Shown here: positions 11,560 through 22,298 of the stretch, one piece after another
Layout: every line of letters starts with the position of its first letter
Position numbering within the stretch: position 1 is the stretch's first letter
NCBI GenBank assembly: GCA_034359265.1
Contig: CP136890.1
Coordinates: forward strand, 87,073,501 to 87,137,500
Length of the DNA: 64,000 nt
Direction: 5' to 3'
Origin: Canna indica
Lineage: Eukaryota > Streptophyta > Magnoliopsida > Zingiberales > Cannaceae
Position numbers and translations under genes: made by a program
The notes under the pieces: model-generated
Databases searched by the model: none
Seen by the model: the letters and a program-made list of their open reading frames with translations, nothing else
Told to the model about the DNA's origin: nothing

Positions 11560-11898
11560 ATGACAGCTTCCTCAAGTCGCATAAGTGAAAATACAACATA
11601 TTTGCGATACCAGAACAGAATATGTTATTGTGGTATAAAAGTTGTAGTACGAATAAGTGAAACTGCAAAAAACTCTGGCTGTTTATTTACGGCTTGCTCT
11701 TCAAGTCCTAAAGGTTGTGGATTCTTTCAATGGATCACTCTCATTACATCAATCATACGCGATGGGGAAGAAGAAGTGAACCAAACCTTACATCAACTGT
11801 TTCATCAAATAGAGACCAAAATTGACAAGCTCCTTGATATGGGATTCAATGAGTTACTAGTACTTGTTTTTATTGCTATTGTATTTTTGTATAAGTAA
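11560..11898 (+). CDS. GRF-type zinc-finger protein with C-terminal membrane segment, inside Harbinger
   Basis: An uninterrupted 112-residue frame starts at the ATG at 11560, 119 bp after the transposase stop. Residues 21-58 carry a GRF zinc-finger pattern: CYCG at 22-25, then Cys46, Cys53 and FFQW at 55-58, giving the CxC...C...C ligand set. Residues about 65-92 are charged and probably helical or coiled. Residues about 95-111 (LLVLVFIAIVFLY) form a hydrophobic anchor. Small plant GRF zinc-finger proteins with a C-terminal membrane segment are common, and the finger binds nucleic acid in other GRF proteins. The frame is intact although both core transposon genes are broken. It may be a captured host gene or a third gene of this Harbinger lineage. 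Expression is unknown. Confidence 0.65.
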   Translation: MTASSSRISENTTYLRYQNRICYCGIKVVVRISETAKNSGCLFTACSSSPKGCGFFQWITLITSIIRDGEEEVNQTLHQLFHQIETKIDKLLDMGFNELLVLVFIAIVFLYK

Positions 11899-13084
11899 GA
11901 TGTTATTTTGATGGTGTTTTTGAATATACTGTTGTTGTATATATGCTGTGATGATGTTATTTTTTGGATATATTGTTGTTGCAATGCTGTAATTATAGGC
12001 CGTTGTGCTGTTATTTTATATTTTTTAATTTTTTTTCATCGGCGAGGAATTGGAGGCGATAACCAATTAATGGTTATGCGCACTTTCCTCCTAAAGTCGT
12101 AAAATAATATTGGTCATTATTTTGTATTTATATGCATTGTTGTTATCAATTTGTTATTTGTTTTCCGATCTAGGTTTTGATGTTATTGCGTGGTTGTGCT
12201 AATTTTATCATTGTGTGGTTGTGCTGATTTTATCATTGTGTGGTTGTGCTGATTTTATCATTGCATAGTTATACTGATTTTATAATTGCGTGGTTGTGCT
12301 GATTTTATTAAATAATAAGCAAACCTATTTTTGGTGGACTATGAATTGGAGACGATCACCAACTAATGGTGATACACATTTTCCTTCATAGTCCTACATT
12401 CATATAATTCCGATGCCAAATATAGCGTTGGTTCTGATGAGTATGTTCTATTGCTGGTGGTGATTCTTTGGTATTGGTTGCTGCAAATTGGTTGCTGCCT
12501 TGGTTGAAGCAGGCTGATGCATGCTATTTAGTATTGTGTGTATAATTGTTTGCTGTTAATTGGCTGATGCAAGAGTTGTGTTGATGCAAGAGTTGATTTT
12601 ATAATTCCGGCAGTATATGTTTCATTAATTCATTTCTTTCTTTGTATTTATTAAGAAAAAATTTTATGTAACACCAAAAGGTATAATTATGAAACCATTC
12701 CTAGACTGGAGATGCATATTTCATTAATTCCAGCAGCATTTTCGGCTTGTATATATTTGTGGCAAAAAAAAATCTACTTTTGCTTAGAAATAGTTACTAT
12801 CGCATATTACGTACTTTTTTACTATGGCATAACAACGACTGCTCAAACCATAATTAATTATCACCAACGGCTTTGCGACGGTCGTCTCAGCTGTTGCAAG
12901 CGGTGGTCACCATGCTGTCGTAAAGATAATATCATGCAACGATGAAAACCGTTGCAGTTGGCCCACGACTGAGCCTACGACGCTTGCTGGCTGTCGCGAC
13001 AAAAATAAAGAACACCTTGTAATTACACCATCCAACTTATTAATTGTTCAAGCTCTTCTTGATTGGATTGATTATGGGCAACAC
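11899..13084. repeat. Non-coding Harbinger interior with short direct repeats
   Basis: About five tandem copies of a unit of roughly 25 bases (GTGGTTGTGCTGATTTTATC) lie at 12185-12310. Two related 60-base blocks, near 12040-12105 and 12330-12395, share ATTGGAG-CGAT and a GGTTAT/GGTGAT core. The rest is AT-rich, with a GC-richer patch at 12860-13005. I recognise no gene. Confidence 0.6.
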
Positions 13085-13422
13085 TCAACAATGGCAATGA
13101 CATCGTCTGCCTGGTAAGCGTTGACCTGCTGCTCCATCATAAAAATTCTATCCTTGGCAAAAATTAGAGCACGTGGCAACATCACAATTCTCACAACCAA
13201 GCTTGAAATCCTTGCAATATTTATTCAGAACAGCAGCAACGTAGTCTTCTGATCATACATCACAACCAAATATAATTTAATTAAATCACACTATAAAATA
13301 ATCATATATAGTTGTAGTAATAGTAAAGAAATCAACATTTAAAAGATTAATATAATAATCATCTTACTTGTTGCACCGAGAATCAAAGAGAGCATAAGAA
13401 AGATTGCTATTGTACGCGACAT
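13085..13422 (-). pseudogene. Small secreted cysteine-rich (LCR/defensin-like) peptide gene, one in-frame stop
   Basis: On the minus strand, exon 1 (13422-13368) encodes MSRTIAIFLMLSLILGAT, a clear signal peptide. A 119-base GT-AG intron in phase 1 follows. Exon 2 (from 13248) reads DYVAAVLNKYCKDFKLGCEN and on through three more cysteines to a TAG at 13150-13148. The same frame then runs on for 20 codons, ending in RRCHCHC before a TGA at 13087-13085. The eight cysteines (CX6CX2CX4CX3C ... CXCXC), the signal peptide in its own exon and the short length fit plant low-molecular-weight cysteine-rich or defensin-like peptides, which act outside the cell. The TAG would remove the last three cysteines, so it is probably a recent pseudogene. 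It lies inside the Harbinger transposon, opposite to the transposase. Confidence 0.6.
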
Positions 13423-14137
13423 TTTTTTTTGTATAAATATTTAATATGTTTTAAACTCCTCTTAATATGAGAGAGAGAGAGAAAAAAAAAAACTATAGTC
13501 ATTATCGTCTTCTCCATCAGGAAAAACCCTATATGAAGGGGCATACGTTTAGTTCGATTTCTTAAATCATAATACAAGAGTATTGAATCCAAGGCCAGTG
13601 CTTGCTTGTGCATGCCCTTCATCGCCGAAGTTACCTCTATTTTTATGCGACTAGAGAAGATATTGTTTGGGGAGAGAGAATGATACTTCTTCACACACAC
13701 AGACCGAAAGTACCAAAATGGCTCCATTTATAAATAATAATTATAAAACAATTTTTTTAAATAGTCTATTCCATTTTTAATATAAAAAATAATTTAATAT
13801 GATTATATATACATTAACTAATAAAATATTATTAATAATAATATATATTTACGAATTAAAAATTAAATTAATTAATTAATATTTTTTTAAGTTTGAGTAA
13901 AAAATTGAAAATAGATATTATATTTGACAAACAACCGCAGTTTCAGTTTTTGTCCCGAAAATAATCACTAAAAATAACACACAACAAATAAGTTTTTATT
14001 GTTTTCATTTCGCGAAACATGAAAATAGGATATGCTAAACAAACACGTTTTCGCCAAACATCAAAACCGAAATTGAAAATTCGAAACTCGAAAATCCATT
14101 TCAGTTTTCACGAAACGAAAATTGCTTCTAAATTTTC
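13423..14137. other. Right subterminal region of Harbinger element
   Basis: Non-coding. It contains a short AG microsatellite at about 13470-13490, AT-rich sequence at 13735-13920 and then a GTTTTCG/CGAAAAC-rich stretch up to the right terminal repeat. That stretch mirrors the left subterminal region and is probably a transposase-binding zone. The frame at 13407-13727 on the minus strand overlaps the 5' region of the peptide gene and is not convincing. Confidence 0.5.
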
Positions 14138-14156
14138 GCAAACAAACGCACCCTAA

Positions 14157-15218
14157 GGTTCTTTTGTAAGATTAATGGTGATATTTTCAAAGCTTTTAAG
14201 GGATTTAAAGGAATAAGGTATGGAGATCCTCTATTTTCTTACCTTTTATATTAATGGAAGAAATCTTGTCTATAATAATCAATAATTTCATCACAAGAAA
14301 GAAGATACAATATTTTAACGTGAAAAATTTTAAGTTATCTCTACTTTGTGGATGACTTATTTTTTCAAGTAAAGGAATTTTGAAGTCTTGTAGAGCGAGG
14401 TTTAAGGGATTCTCTGGATAGGTACTACTCTAGCATTACTTGAAAGAAAATCAATAGTTAGAAATCAGAAATATATTTTCTATCCATTTTAGCACATGAT
14501 ATAAAGCATAACATTTGCAATATATTTAATACAAAGGAATACACTTACCCCTTATAATATATAGGGACTTTTTTAACACCAAAGAGAATGAATGCAAATT
14601 ACATAATAGTATTTTTGAAAAGATAACAAGAAGAATGAATTTATGGGCAGAAATTTAGTATCACAAATTAGAAAATCAGTTTTGATAAATTCAATTGTAT
14701 GCTCTATTCCTGCTTACAATATGATGACATCAGATGTTAAAGAGAAAACTATAAAGAAGATCACTATCATGACACACCCAGGTGACGAGGAAGAGAATGC
14801 TACAGTGGCAAGAAATGATGTGGGGAAATCGCGTCAGCCAACTACACGTGTACGGCGGTTTAAGGGATTCTCTGGATAGGTACTACTCTAGTATTACTAG
14901 AAAGAAAATCAATAGTTAGACATCAGAAATATATTTTCTATCCATTTTAGCACATGATATAAAGCATAACATTTGCAATATATTTAATACAAAGGAAGAC
15001 ACTTACCCCTTATAATATATAGGGACCTTTTTAACACCAAAGAGAATGAATGCAGATTACCATAATAGTATTTTTGAAAAGATAACAAGAAGAATGAATT
15101 TATGGGCAGAAATTTAATATCACAAATTAGAAAATCAATTTTGATAAATTCAATTGTATGCTCTATTCTTGGTTACAATATGATGACATCAGATGTTAAA
15201 GAGAAAACTATAAAGAAG
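14157..15218 (+). pseudogene. LINE fragment B: reverse transcriptase palm, internally duplicated
   Basis: Directly after the right TAA of the Harbinger element, reverse transcriptase coding resumes with KINGDIFKAFKGFKGIRYGDPL, the GLRQGDPLSP region. YFVDDL at about 14342, the equivalent of YADD, follows. After a gap comes GRNLVSQIRKSVLINSIV, the thumb region of plant L1-type LINEs. A 458 bp tandem duplication covers this last part twice, at 14643 and 15102. The fragment ends at the ATCAC target site of the Ty3 element, after which the LINE continues at 29353. It has many stops and is dead. Confidence 0.8.
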
Positions 15219-15316
15219 ATCACTGTCATGACACACTCAGGTGACGAGGAAGAGAATGTTACAGTGGCAAGAAATGATGCGGGGAAATCGCGTCAGCCAA
15301 CTACACGTGTACGGCG
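14401..15316 (+). repeat. 458 bp tandem duplication joining LINE and Ty3 LTR sequence
   Basis: Units 14401-14858 and 14859-15316 are nearly identical, with about 14 differences noted by eye. Each contains LINE thumb sequence, the ATCAC target site and the first roughly 90 bases of the Ty3 LTR (TATCATGACAC or TGTCATGACAC onward). The duplication must postdate the Ty3 insertion because it includes the insertion junction. The breakpoints share a short CG-GG similarity (GAGCGAGG and TACGGCGG just before TTTAAGGG). Confidence 0.85.
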
Positions 15317-15458
15317 GATACCAAAACACTTAGAACATTACGAATTGTAAAGCACTGTAAAAAAATAGAACTTAAATAACTGCATGCTACTGTAGCTGTG
15401 ATATAAATACGAGTACGAGAACAGAATGAAGGCAGGCATTAGTTGATTAAAGTCTTCT

Positions 15459-15514
<56 letters not shown>

Positions 15515-15696
15515 TCTTCTCCACCTCATCTGTTTCTTCGGCGATCAATGTCGATCGCGATCTAGATCTGATTGGCTCGGAGTTCGTCAGGAGTCCGATC
15601 CATTCTCCAATGGCTCTAAACGATCGATCTTCGTAGATCTGGCTCTCGGCTCAATCTCATCCGCGATTTGTTCAGATAGGTAAGCACACCCTATCA
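15224..15696 (+). repeat. 5' LTR of outer Ty3 element
   Basis: This 473 bp repeat has TG...CA ends. A TATA-like TATAAATA lies at 15402-15409, probably the element promoter. A CT microsatellite of about 50 bases at about 15463-15510 is longer than in the 3' LTR and accounts for most of the length difference. The first part is coding-like and open in frame with the LINE sequence upstream, creating a chance LINE-LTR fusion frame at 15102-15350. Confidence 0.92.
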
Positions 15697-15713
15697 ATTG
15701 GTGCTTTCATTGA
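15697..15713 (+). promoter_or_regulatory. Probable primer-binding site of outer Ty3 element
   Basis: The bases directly after the LTR, ATTGGTGCTTTCATTGA, are in the primer-binding position. The motif is familiar from plant Ty3 elements. I could not match it to a specific tRNA without a search. Confidence 0.6.
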
Positions 15714-15740
15714 TTACATTGAATCGAACTATCTGTTGAT

Positions 15741-16820
15741 ATGGAAACAAGAGCGCAAGCAATGGGTGAATCGGTGAAAGCATTACATGAAACCAGTGTT
15801 CGCCATGAGCAAATGCTGGGATCGATTCAAGCCAACTTGGAAACTCATCAACAAGTGATGGAAGCACAGCAAAAGTTATTGCAATCAGTTTCATCGCAGA
15901 TCGCCTTGTTAAACACGCAGATGGTTCAAATGGCGAAGGTTAAATCAGAAGCTGGGGAATCGGGGGGATCTCAAGTCTCACCAATAGCTCGAAAAAAAGT
16001 TCATCGCGCATGGGGATGTTGGCGACGATGACGATTTTCCATTTCCTCCCAAGCCGCCACAGATCGAACTGCCGATGTTCGACGAATCTGACACGGAGGA
16101 GTGGATCGCTTCAGCCGAAGATTTCTTTGACTTTTACGCGACGGAGGACCAACATCGTGTAACGATGGCTTCATTCAGAATGGTAAGATAGGCGAAACGT
16201 TGGTTTCGCTGGATGTAGAGGCGGAAACAGCTCTCCGACTGGAATCACTTGATCGAGGCAATCAGAAGGCGATTTGAGCCGACTGACTTAGAGCCACCGG
16301 AAGGACTGCTTACCAAACTGTTGCAGACGTCAAATGTGGAGGAATACGAAGGGCATTTTGAGGAATTGGCACTGCGCACCAATAATTTGCCCAAATCATT
16401 TTTAATTAGGTGCTTCATTTCGGGTCTTCGAAATGATATCAAAACATAGGTGCTCACTCATCAGCCGACATCAATGCATGAAGCCATTCTGTTGGCAAAA
16501 CGTTTTGAAGCAAAAATACATGCTTCGAGGTGATTTCCTCCGGCTTGGGTAGGGAATAAGAGATCAGCCCTACTACTAACACCCACTAGAGGGGTGTCAA
16601 GTCAAGTAGTTCCCTATCAAGGAAACAAGGCAATGGGTACACTGCCAACAACAAGTAGAGTAAACAATACCTTGGCGCCAGCTACTCAACGGATACCACA
16701 GCGGAAATTATCATATGCTGAAGCCCAAAAACATCGTGAGCAGGGACTATGTTATTACTGCGACGAACGTTATTCGTGGGGACACAAATGAAAATCACCA
16801 CAATTTTTTATGTTGGATGA
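15741..16820 (+). pseudogene. Outer Ty3 gag, broken
   Basis: Fragments in successive frames resemble Ty3 Gag. An N-terminal coiled region comes first (HEQMLGSIQANLETHQQVME, from 15741). A capsid-like part follows (DTEEWIASAEDFFDFY near 16100, then NVEEYEGHFEELALRTN and FISGLRNDIKT near 16350-16447). A zinc knuckle sits at about 16745 (CYYCDERYSWGHK), where a TGA replaces the last cysteine codon. Several stops and frameshifts separate these parts. Confidence 0.8.
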
Positions 16821-16977
16821 TGAAGCTGTACAAGAAGAAGGTGAAGAAGAAATTGACACTGTTCAAGAGACTAAAGAAATGGCACTCACAAAACCAACAT
16901 TGATATCATTCAATGCCATGTCCGGCTCTTTCTCTCCCATGACCTTGCGATTTCAAGGAACAATACAAGGATGATCA

Positions 16978-17325
16978 ATGCAAGTGTTATTAGACGGGGG
17001 CAGCACTCATAACTTTATACAAACTCGGGTTGCTCGTTTCCTAGGATTGCAAATTGAAGCCACGTCCTCATTTGGAGTAATGGTCGGTAATGGTGCCAAG
17101 ATAAGAAGTGAAGGAGTGGTACATGAGCTGCCATTAAACATTCAGGTATCAACAATTCATACTGACTTCTATGTGATACCTTTAAAGGGATCAGATTTGG
17201 TGCTTGGGGTTGCATGGATGGCAACATTGGGTCCCGTAGTGATGGATTTCGCAAAACAAATATTTGAATTTTGTTCTAAGGAACAGAAACACTCATGGTC
17301 GGGTATAAAGAACAATATTCCATAA
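16978..17325 (+). pseudogene. Outer Ty3 aspartic protease region
   Basis: The frame contains LLDGGSTHNFI near its start, corresponding to the retroviral-type active site D-S/T-G, with Gly in place of the usual Ser. LVLGVAWMATLGPVVMD follows, the conserved C-terminal part of plant Ty3 proteases. It is separated by stops from gag before it and from the reverse transcriptase after it. The altered active site would probably impair activity. Confidence 0.8.
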
Positions 17326-18086
17326 AGAGTTGAATGTCATTCCTTACTAAGAATGCAAAATACACAAGCATTGGTAGAAATGTACCATTTAGAGCTTCTG
17401 GAAGAGCCTCGAGTTGTATCACAATGTGAACTAAAGGAATTGCAGCAGGTCATAGAGCAATTTCCAGAAGTATTTGAACCACCTCAAGGCTTACCTCCCT
17501 CCAGAGAGACGGACCATCGTATTTTTCTTCCTTCCGATCATGCACCCATCAATGTAAAGCCATACCGGTATCCCCACTTCCAGAAAGAAGAGATTGAACG
17601 GCAAGTACAAAAGATGTTGGAAGAGAGACTCATTCAACCAAGTACCAGCTCATTTTCTTCTCACGTATTATTGGTAAGGAAGAAGGACGGTACCTTGAGG
17701 TTCTGTGTAGATTACAGAGCACTTAATGCGGCGACTATTAAGGACAAGTTCCCTATACCAACTGCAGATAAACTATTCGATGAGTTGGGGGGAGCAGCAA
17801 TATCTTCCAAGCTGGATCTCTTGGCAGGGTATCACCAGATAAGAGTGCATGACGGTGACGTCACCAAAACAGCGTTCCGCACGCATAAGGGTCACGACGA
17901 GTTTTTGGTGATGCCATTCAGTCTCACCAATGCTTCGTCCACCTTCTAGGCAACAATGAACGATATTTTTAAGCCATTCCTTCGTAAATTTTTGTTAGTT
18001 TTCTTTGATGATATACTTGTGTACAGTAGAACATTAGATGAACACCAAGAGCACTTGCGGTAAGTTCTGCAAGCACTGAAGGATAA

Positions 18087-20692
18087 TGTCACGCTCCAAC
18101 TCAGGGTCACGTGACCGGCCAGGGTATACGTGCCTATACCCCGAAGCCTAACTCATGCACATGCCAACATCATAAACAACAAGTAAATAACATGTTTTAA
18201 TAATAAAAGAACCAAAACATATTTTCATTTCAAAACAACAAGGTTTTAAATACATATCTCAAGTGCGGAAATAAATCGAAGATCAATAGTTCTTTTAATA
18301 AATAAAACTGAATAAAACGTGAATATCCTCACGGAACTACAACTCCAAATAACAAAATAAAAGTGCATGACAACCTACTACAAACTCGACTACGACCCCT
18401 AATTAGGACTGTTATGAGATCATACGGCTCCTCTGCCATCCAGCTGCGCGAAGTGCTCCGGTCCACCTCACCGGTCAAGCTCTGCAAAACAAAACAAAAC
18501 AACGACAACGGGTGAGTTCAAAGAACTCAGTGAGCAATTTTTTCCAACCCTCACAAATCAACATCTCAGAGATAACAAGAATATGTCTATCTCTACAGAG
18601 GCAATGTCACAAATGTGTGACTAGCTACCAGGCCAATAGGCCACCCATGCCCACGGCATCTAGTTCTTCAAAGAGGTGCATCAGGCCGAAGCCCTATCAT
18701 GCCCGAAGGCAACGTCACCTAAAAATGCGCATCGGGTCGAGCCCTACCATGCCCAAAGGCAACATCACCATCACAGAGGTGCATCGGGTCAAAGCCCTAC
18801 CATGCCCCAAGGCAACATCACCATCAATGAGGTGCATCGGGTCGAATCCCTACCATACCTAAAGGCAACATCACCGTCAAGAAGTGCATCGGGTCGAATC
18901 CCTACCATACCCAAAGGCAACATCACCATCAAGAGGTGCATTGGGTCGAATCCCTGCCATGCCTAAAGGTAACTGTGCACATATCAAGATAATCAGGGGC
19001 CCTCCGAACTTATCCTGCAGGTTGGGAATTTATATCCAACCACACGGGCGTAGCCCGTAACCCGGCTCCTAAATGAGTCGCTCCGCCATTTCCAAGGATA
19101 TGACGCATCAAGACCTAAGTCAAGATTCTCCTACAGTGTCCTAAGGGTGTCCTCATTATGAAGCGTCTCAACACTTCAAACCTGACCATTACCCCTTAGA
19201 TCCGCAACGTCATGAATCCGTGTGGTTTTATTTCATGAATACCTTGTAAGTTGGTTCATAACAGATTATGCTCACCCTTAGACCCAATTTTAATTATAGA
19301 ATTAAAATCTAGACCATCTCAATTAGGGTTTTGTTTTAGAATTTTGTTTTAGAGTTTTGTTTTAGGGTTTTGTTCTGCCCAGAAGTGTTGTGTATACCCC
19401 GAATCTACTCTTCAAAGTATGTCCTATGTTTCCAAACTATATTTTCTGATCAAAATGATAGGTTACACGACTATAATCAGTGATCAAATCACATAATAAC
19501 AGAGAAATCAAAAATCAGCCCAGATTCAATAAACAACACATAAATTTCAAAAAGCAGAAATTTACAGCACAACATGAAATAAAATCCGAATTTTACAAAA
19601 TTAAATTCCTAAATTTCTAACATCACAGATTCAAGTCATCATGCCAATCATTCATACAATCTCATAATTTTTACTAAATAAAAACTAGCATATATAACAA
19701 GAGTTCCTTAATCAAGAATCAAGAACTAAGATCAAGAACCCTTAATTAGTCATTATCAAGATCTTAAGTCTACCACATGATTTCTATCCAAAATCACATA
19801 TTTAATCCTAAGCATGCAATCCACAAATCAATAAACCAAATTAAGAGAATAAATCATGATTTGCACATCAAGAAAATGTGGCAAAAACTCGAAGAAAATC
19901 CAAGAACAAAGCATAAATACCGAGCCGTCACGAATGACTCCAAAAAATCCGATAAAAATCCTGAAGAGAGAGGGTAAACTACTCACCTTAATTTGGAAAA
20001 ATATTAGGAAAGAAATCCCGAATGACGGCCTCGAATCCGGCTTCAAAAGGCTGATGGCTCAACCCAAAAAAAATAGCTCCAAGGGGAAAGAAGAGAGGGA
20101 GAGGAAGCAGGCGGCTCGGCTTGGCTCATCTCGGCTCGGCTCCAAAGAGAAAGAAGGAGGAGAGGAAGAGGAAGAAGAATCTGGTGGCTCAGCTCGGCTC
20201 TGGGTGGCTGCGGCTCCAAGGAGAAAATGGAAAGGGGGCTGGCGGCTTGGCTTGGCGACTAGCTCCCTTTCTCAACTTTTTAGGTGGCTTCAAAATAGGA
20301 GCCATAAGCCATGAGGGGGGTTTTATACACCCTCCTCGATCCTAAGCCCTTACACCCTAAATTCATAATTCGCATCCACCTTAAGTCAAAACCAAAACCC
20401 GCTAACTCGATAAACTTAAATAATTTAATTAATTTCATTCTAATAAATCATGAATAATTAATTAAATACTTATATAAATATAATTAGCAATTATGCGCAC
20501 ACAACATCAAATTAAATACTCTCAACTACCCAAGCCTAAAATTTATAAATTTATAAATTTATATTCTACTTACCCGAGCTCGCAAGCTCGCTCTGGACCA
20601 TGAGTCGACTCAACTCGACCATGAACTAGTCCGCTAGGCTGGCAAATATACATAAAAGGAAAATAATAAATTTAAATATCTGAGATATTACA
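18087..20692 (-). repeat. 3' LTR of nested Ty3 element
   Basis: This 2.6 kb LTR holds a minisatellite at about 18668-18970 and a TATA box (TATAAAA on the minus strand, 20321-20327). Purine-rich sequence near 20080-20200 gives chance open frames. It has no long gene. Confidence 0.9.
18668..18970. repeat. LTR minisatellite, about six units of roughly 50-55 bp
   Basis: Imperfect tandem units contain GAGGTGCATCGGGTCGAA, then CCCTACCATGCCCAAAGGCA and ACATCACCATCA. The same array is in the other LTR at 25149-25445 with nearly the same unit order, so it was present before insertion. The frames across it are by-products. Confidence 0.85.
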
Positions 20693-21045
20693 ATCCTCCC
20701 ACCTTAAAGAAAATTCGTCATCGAATTTCAGAAGAAAAAAAAAATGACTTACCACAACATCAAACAATGAAGGATAACGCTCCTTCATATGAGACTGCTG
20801 AATCCGCCTCTACTGTTGTAGGCTCGATCACATGGGACTCATCCCAAATATACCTCTTCAGCATAGACACATGGAATACTGGATGTACTCGGTCCATACT
20901 ATGAGGTAGGGCCAACTCATAGGCCACGGCTCCCTTGCGCTTGAGAATACGAAACAGCCCAATGAACTTAGGGCTTAGCTTTTCTTTCTAACCAAACCTC
21001 CTTACCCCTTTCATAGGGGACACCTTGAGGAACACCATGTCCCCC

Positions 21046-22267
21046 TCAGCAAACTATCTCCTTGGCCTTTTCATCCTCATACATCTTTTGGCGACTTTGA
21101 GCTGCCAACAGCCTATCTCTGATCTGCTTCACTTTTTCCATAGCCTTCTCCACCAAATCAGGTCTCATCATAAGGGAATCTCCTGCCTCAAACCAGCCTA
21201 CAGGCGACCTGCATCTCCGTCTGTACAACGCCTCAAAGGGGGCCATCCCAATGCTACTGTGGTAGCTGTTATTATAAGCAAACTCAATCAAATGTAGGTG
21301 TCTTTCCCAATTGGCCTCCAGGTCTAAGACACATGCCCTCAACATATCCTTCAGCGTCTAAATAGTTTGCTCTGACTGACCATCCATCTGAGGGTGAAAT
21401 GCAGTACTGAACCAAACCTGAGTGCCCAACGCCTCCTGGAAGGATTGCTAAAATCGAGTCGTGAACTGAGTGCCCCGATATGAGATAATCATAACTGGAA
21501 CTCCATGATAAGCAACGATCCGATCCAAAAACAATCTCGCATACTGCTCGGCTGAAAAGGTCGTCCTGACTGGTATGAAGTGCGATGACTTGGTTAGGCG
21601 ATCCACCACTACCTAAGTAAAGTCATTGTCTTTCCCGAACTTTGGCAACCCAGTCACAAAATCCATGGTTATATTCTCTCATTTCCACTCCGGTACCCTT
21701 AAGTTCTGGAGTAACCCTGCCGGCTTCAAATGCTCAGCTTTCACCTGCTGACACACTAAGCACCTAGACACAAACTCGACCACTTCTCTTTTTATGTCTT
21801 TCCATCAATAGTTTTGCCTTAGGTCCTGGTACATCTTCGTGGCTCCCGAATGTATAGTATAGGTGGATCGATGAGCCATCTCCAGCACCTGCCTGCGAAC
21901 CTCGGTCATATTTGGTTCCACAACCTGGTTTTTAAACCTCAGGACGCCCTCCGAGTCCACATTGAACCCATTATCTACATCTTCTCTCCTGACCAGATCC
22001 TTAGTGAGTGCAAAAAGCATCCTCCTCCTGCGCTGCCCGTAGCATGTCAACCAATGTGGACTGCACTCTCAAGTGAGCCACCAGCGTACCAGAATTTGAT
22101 ACTGACAAGACTGTTCCGCCATCCAAACATAGGGCCAAATCCTGAGCCAACGGCCTCCTCCTGACTGCCAAATGCGTCGGACTTCCAATAGACTTCTTGC
22201 TCAGAGCATCAGCTACCACATTAGCCTTTCTTGGATGGTACATGATCATGCAGTCATAGTCCTTCAA
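21046..22267 (-). pseudogene. Nested Ty3 integrase, broken
   Basis: The minus-strand reading gives YHPRKANVVADALSKKS (end of RNase H), then the HHCC region (MAHRSTYTIHSGATKMYQDL, near 21880-21810). A badly decayed catalytic core lies at 21790-21360, and the end of the core with the next region (ANWERHLHLIEFAYNNSYHS, ALYRRRCRSPVGWFEAGD) at 21345-21046. Stops separate these parts. Downstream to 20760 are shredded pieces that look like the tail of a chromodomain region. Confidence 0.85.
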
Positions 22268-22298
22268 CGGCCCAAGTCATCTTCTCTGCCATTCTGCA

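Larger units (their letters stand above)
6825..14153 (+). mobile_element. PIF/Harbinger DNA transposon, 7.3 kb, decayed
   Basis: Sixteen-base imperfect terminal inverted repeats lie at 6825-6840 (GGGCCTGTTTGTTTGC) and 14138-14153 (inverse GGGTGCGTTTGTTTGC). They are flanked by TAA at 6822-6824 and 14154-14156, the 3 bp target duplication typical of this superfamily. Both subterminal regions are rich in GTTTTCG motifs. Inside, on the plus strand, are a telo-box array, minisatellites, a Myb/SANT-like ORF1, a DDE transposase and a GRF zinc-finger ORF. A small antisense gene for a secreted cysteine-rich peptide is also present. Stops and frameshifts in both core genes mean it cannot move on its own. 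It is larger than I would expect for this superfamily, partly because of the repeats and extra genes. Confidence 0.92.

Noticed and set aside
18512..18966. CRISPR-like array of regularly spaced repeats
   Set aside because: Units are contiguous and imperfect with no unique spacers, lie in a plant LTR and occur in both LTRs; it is a minisatellite.
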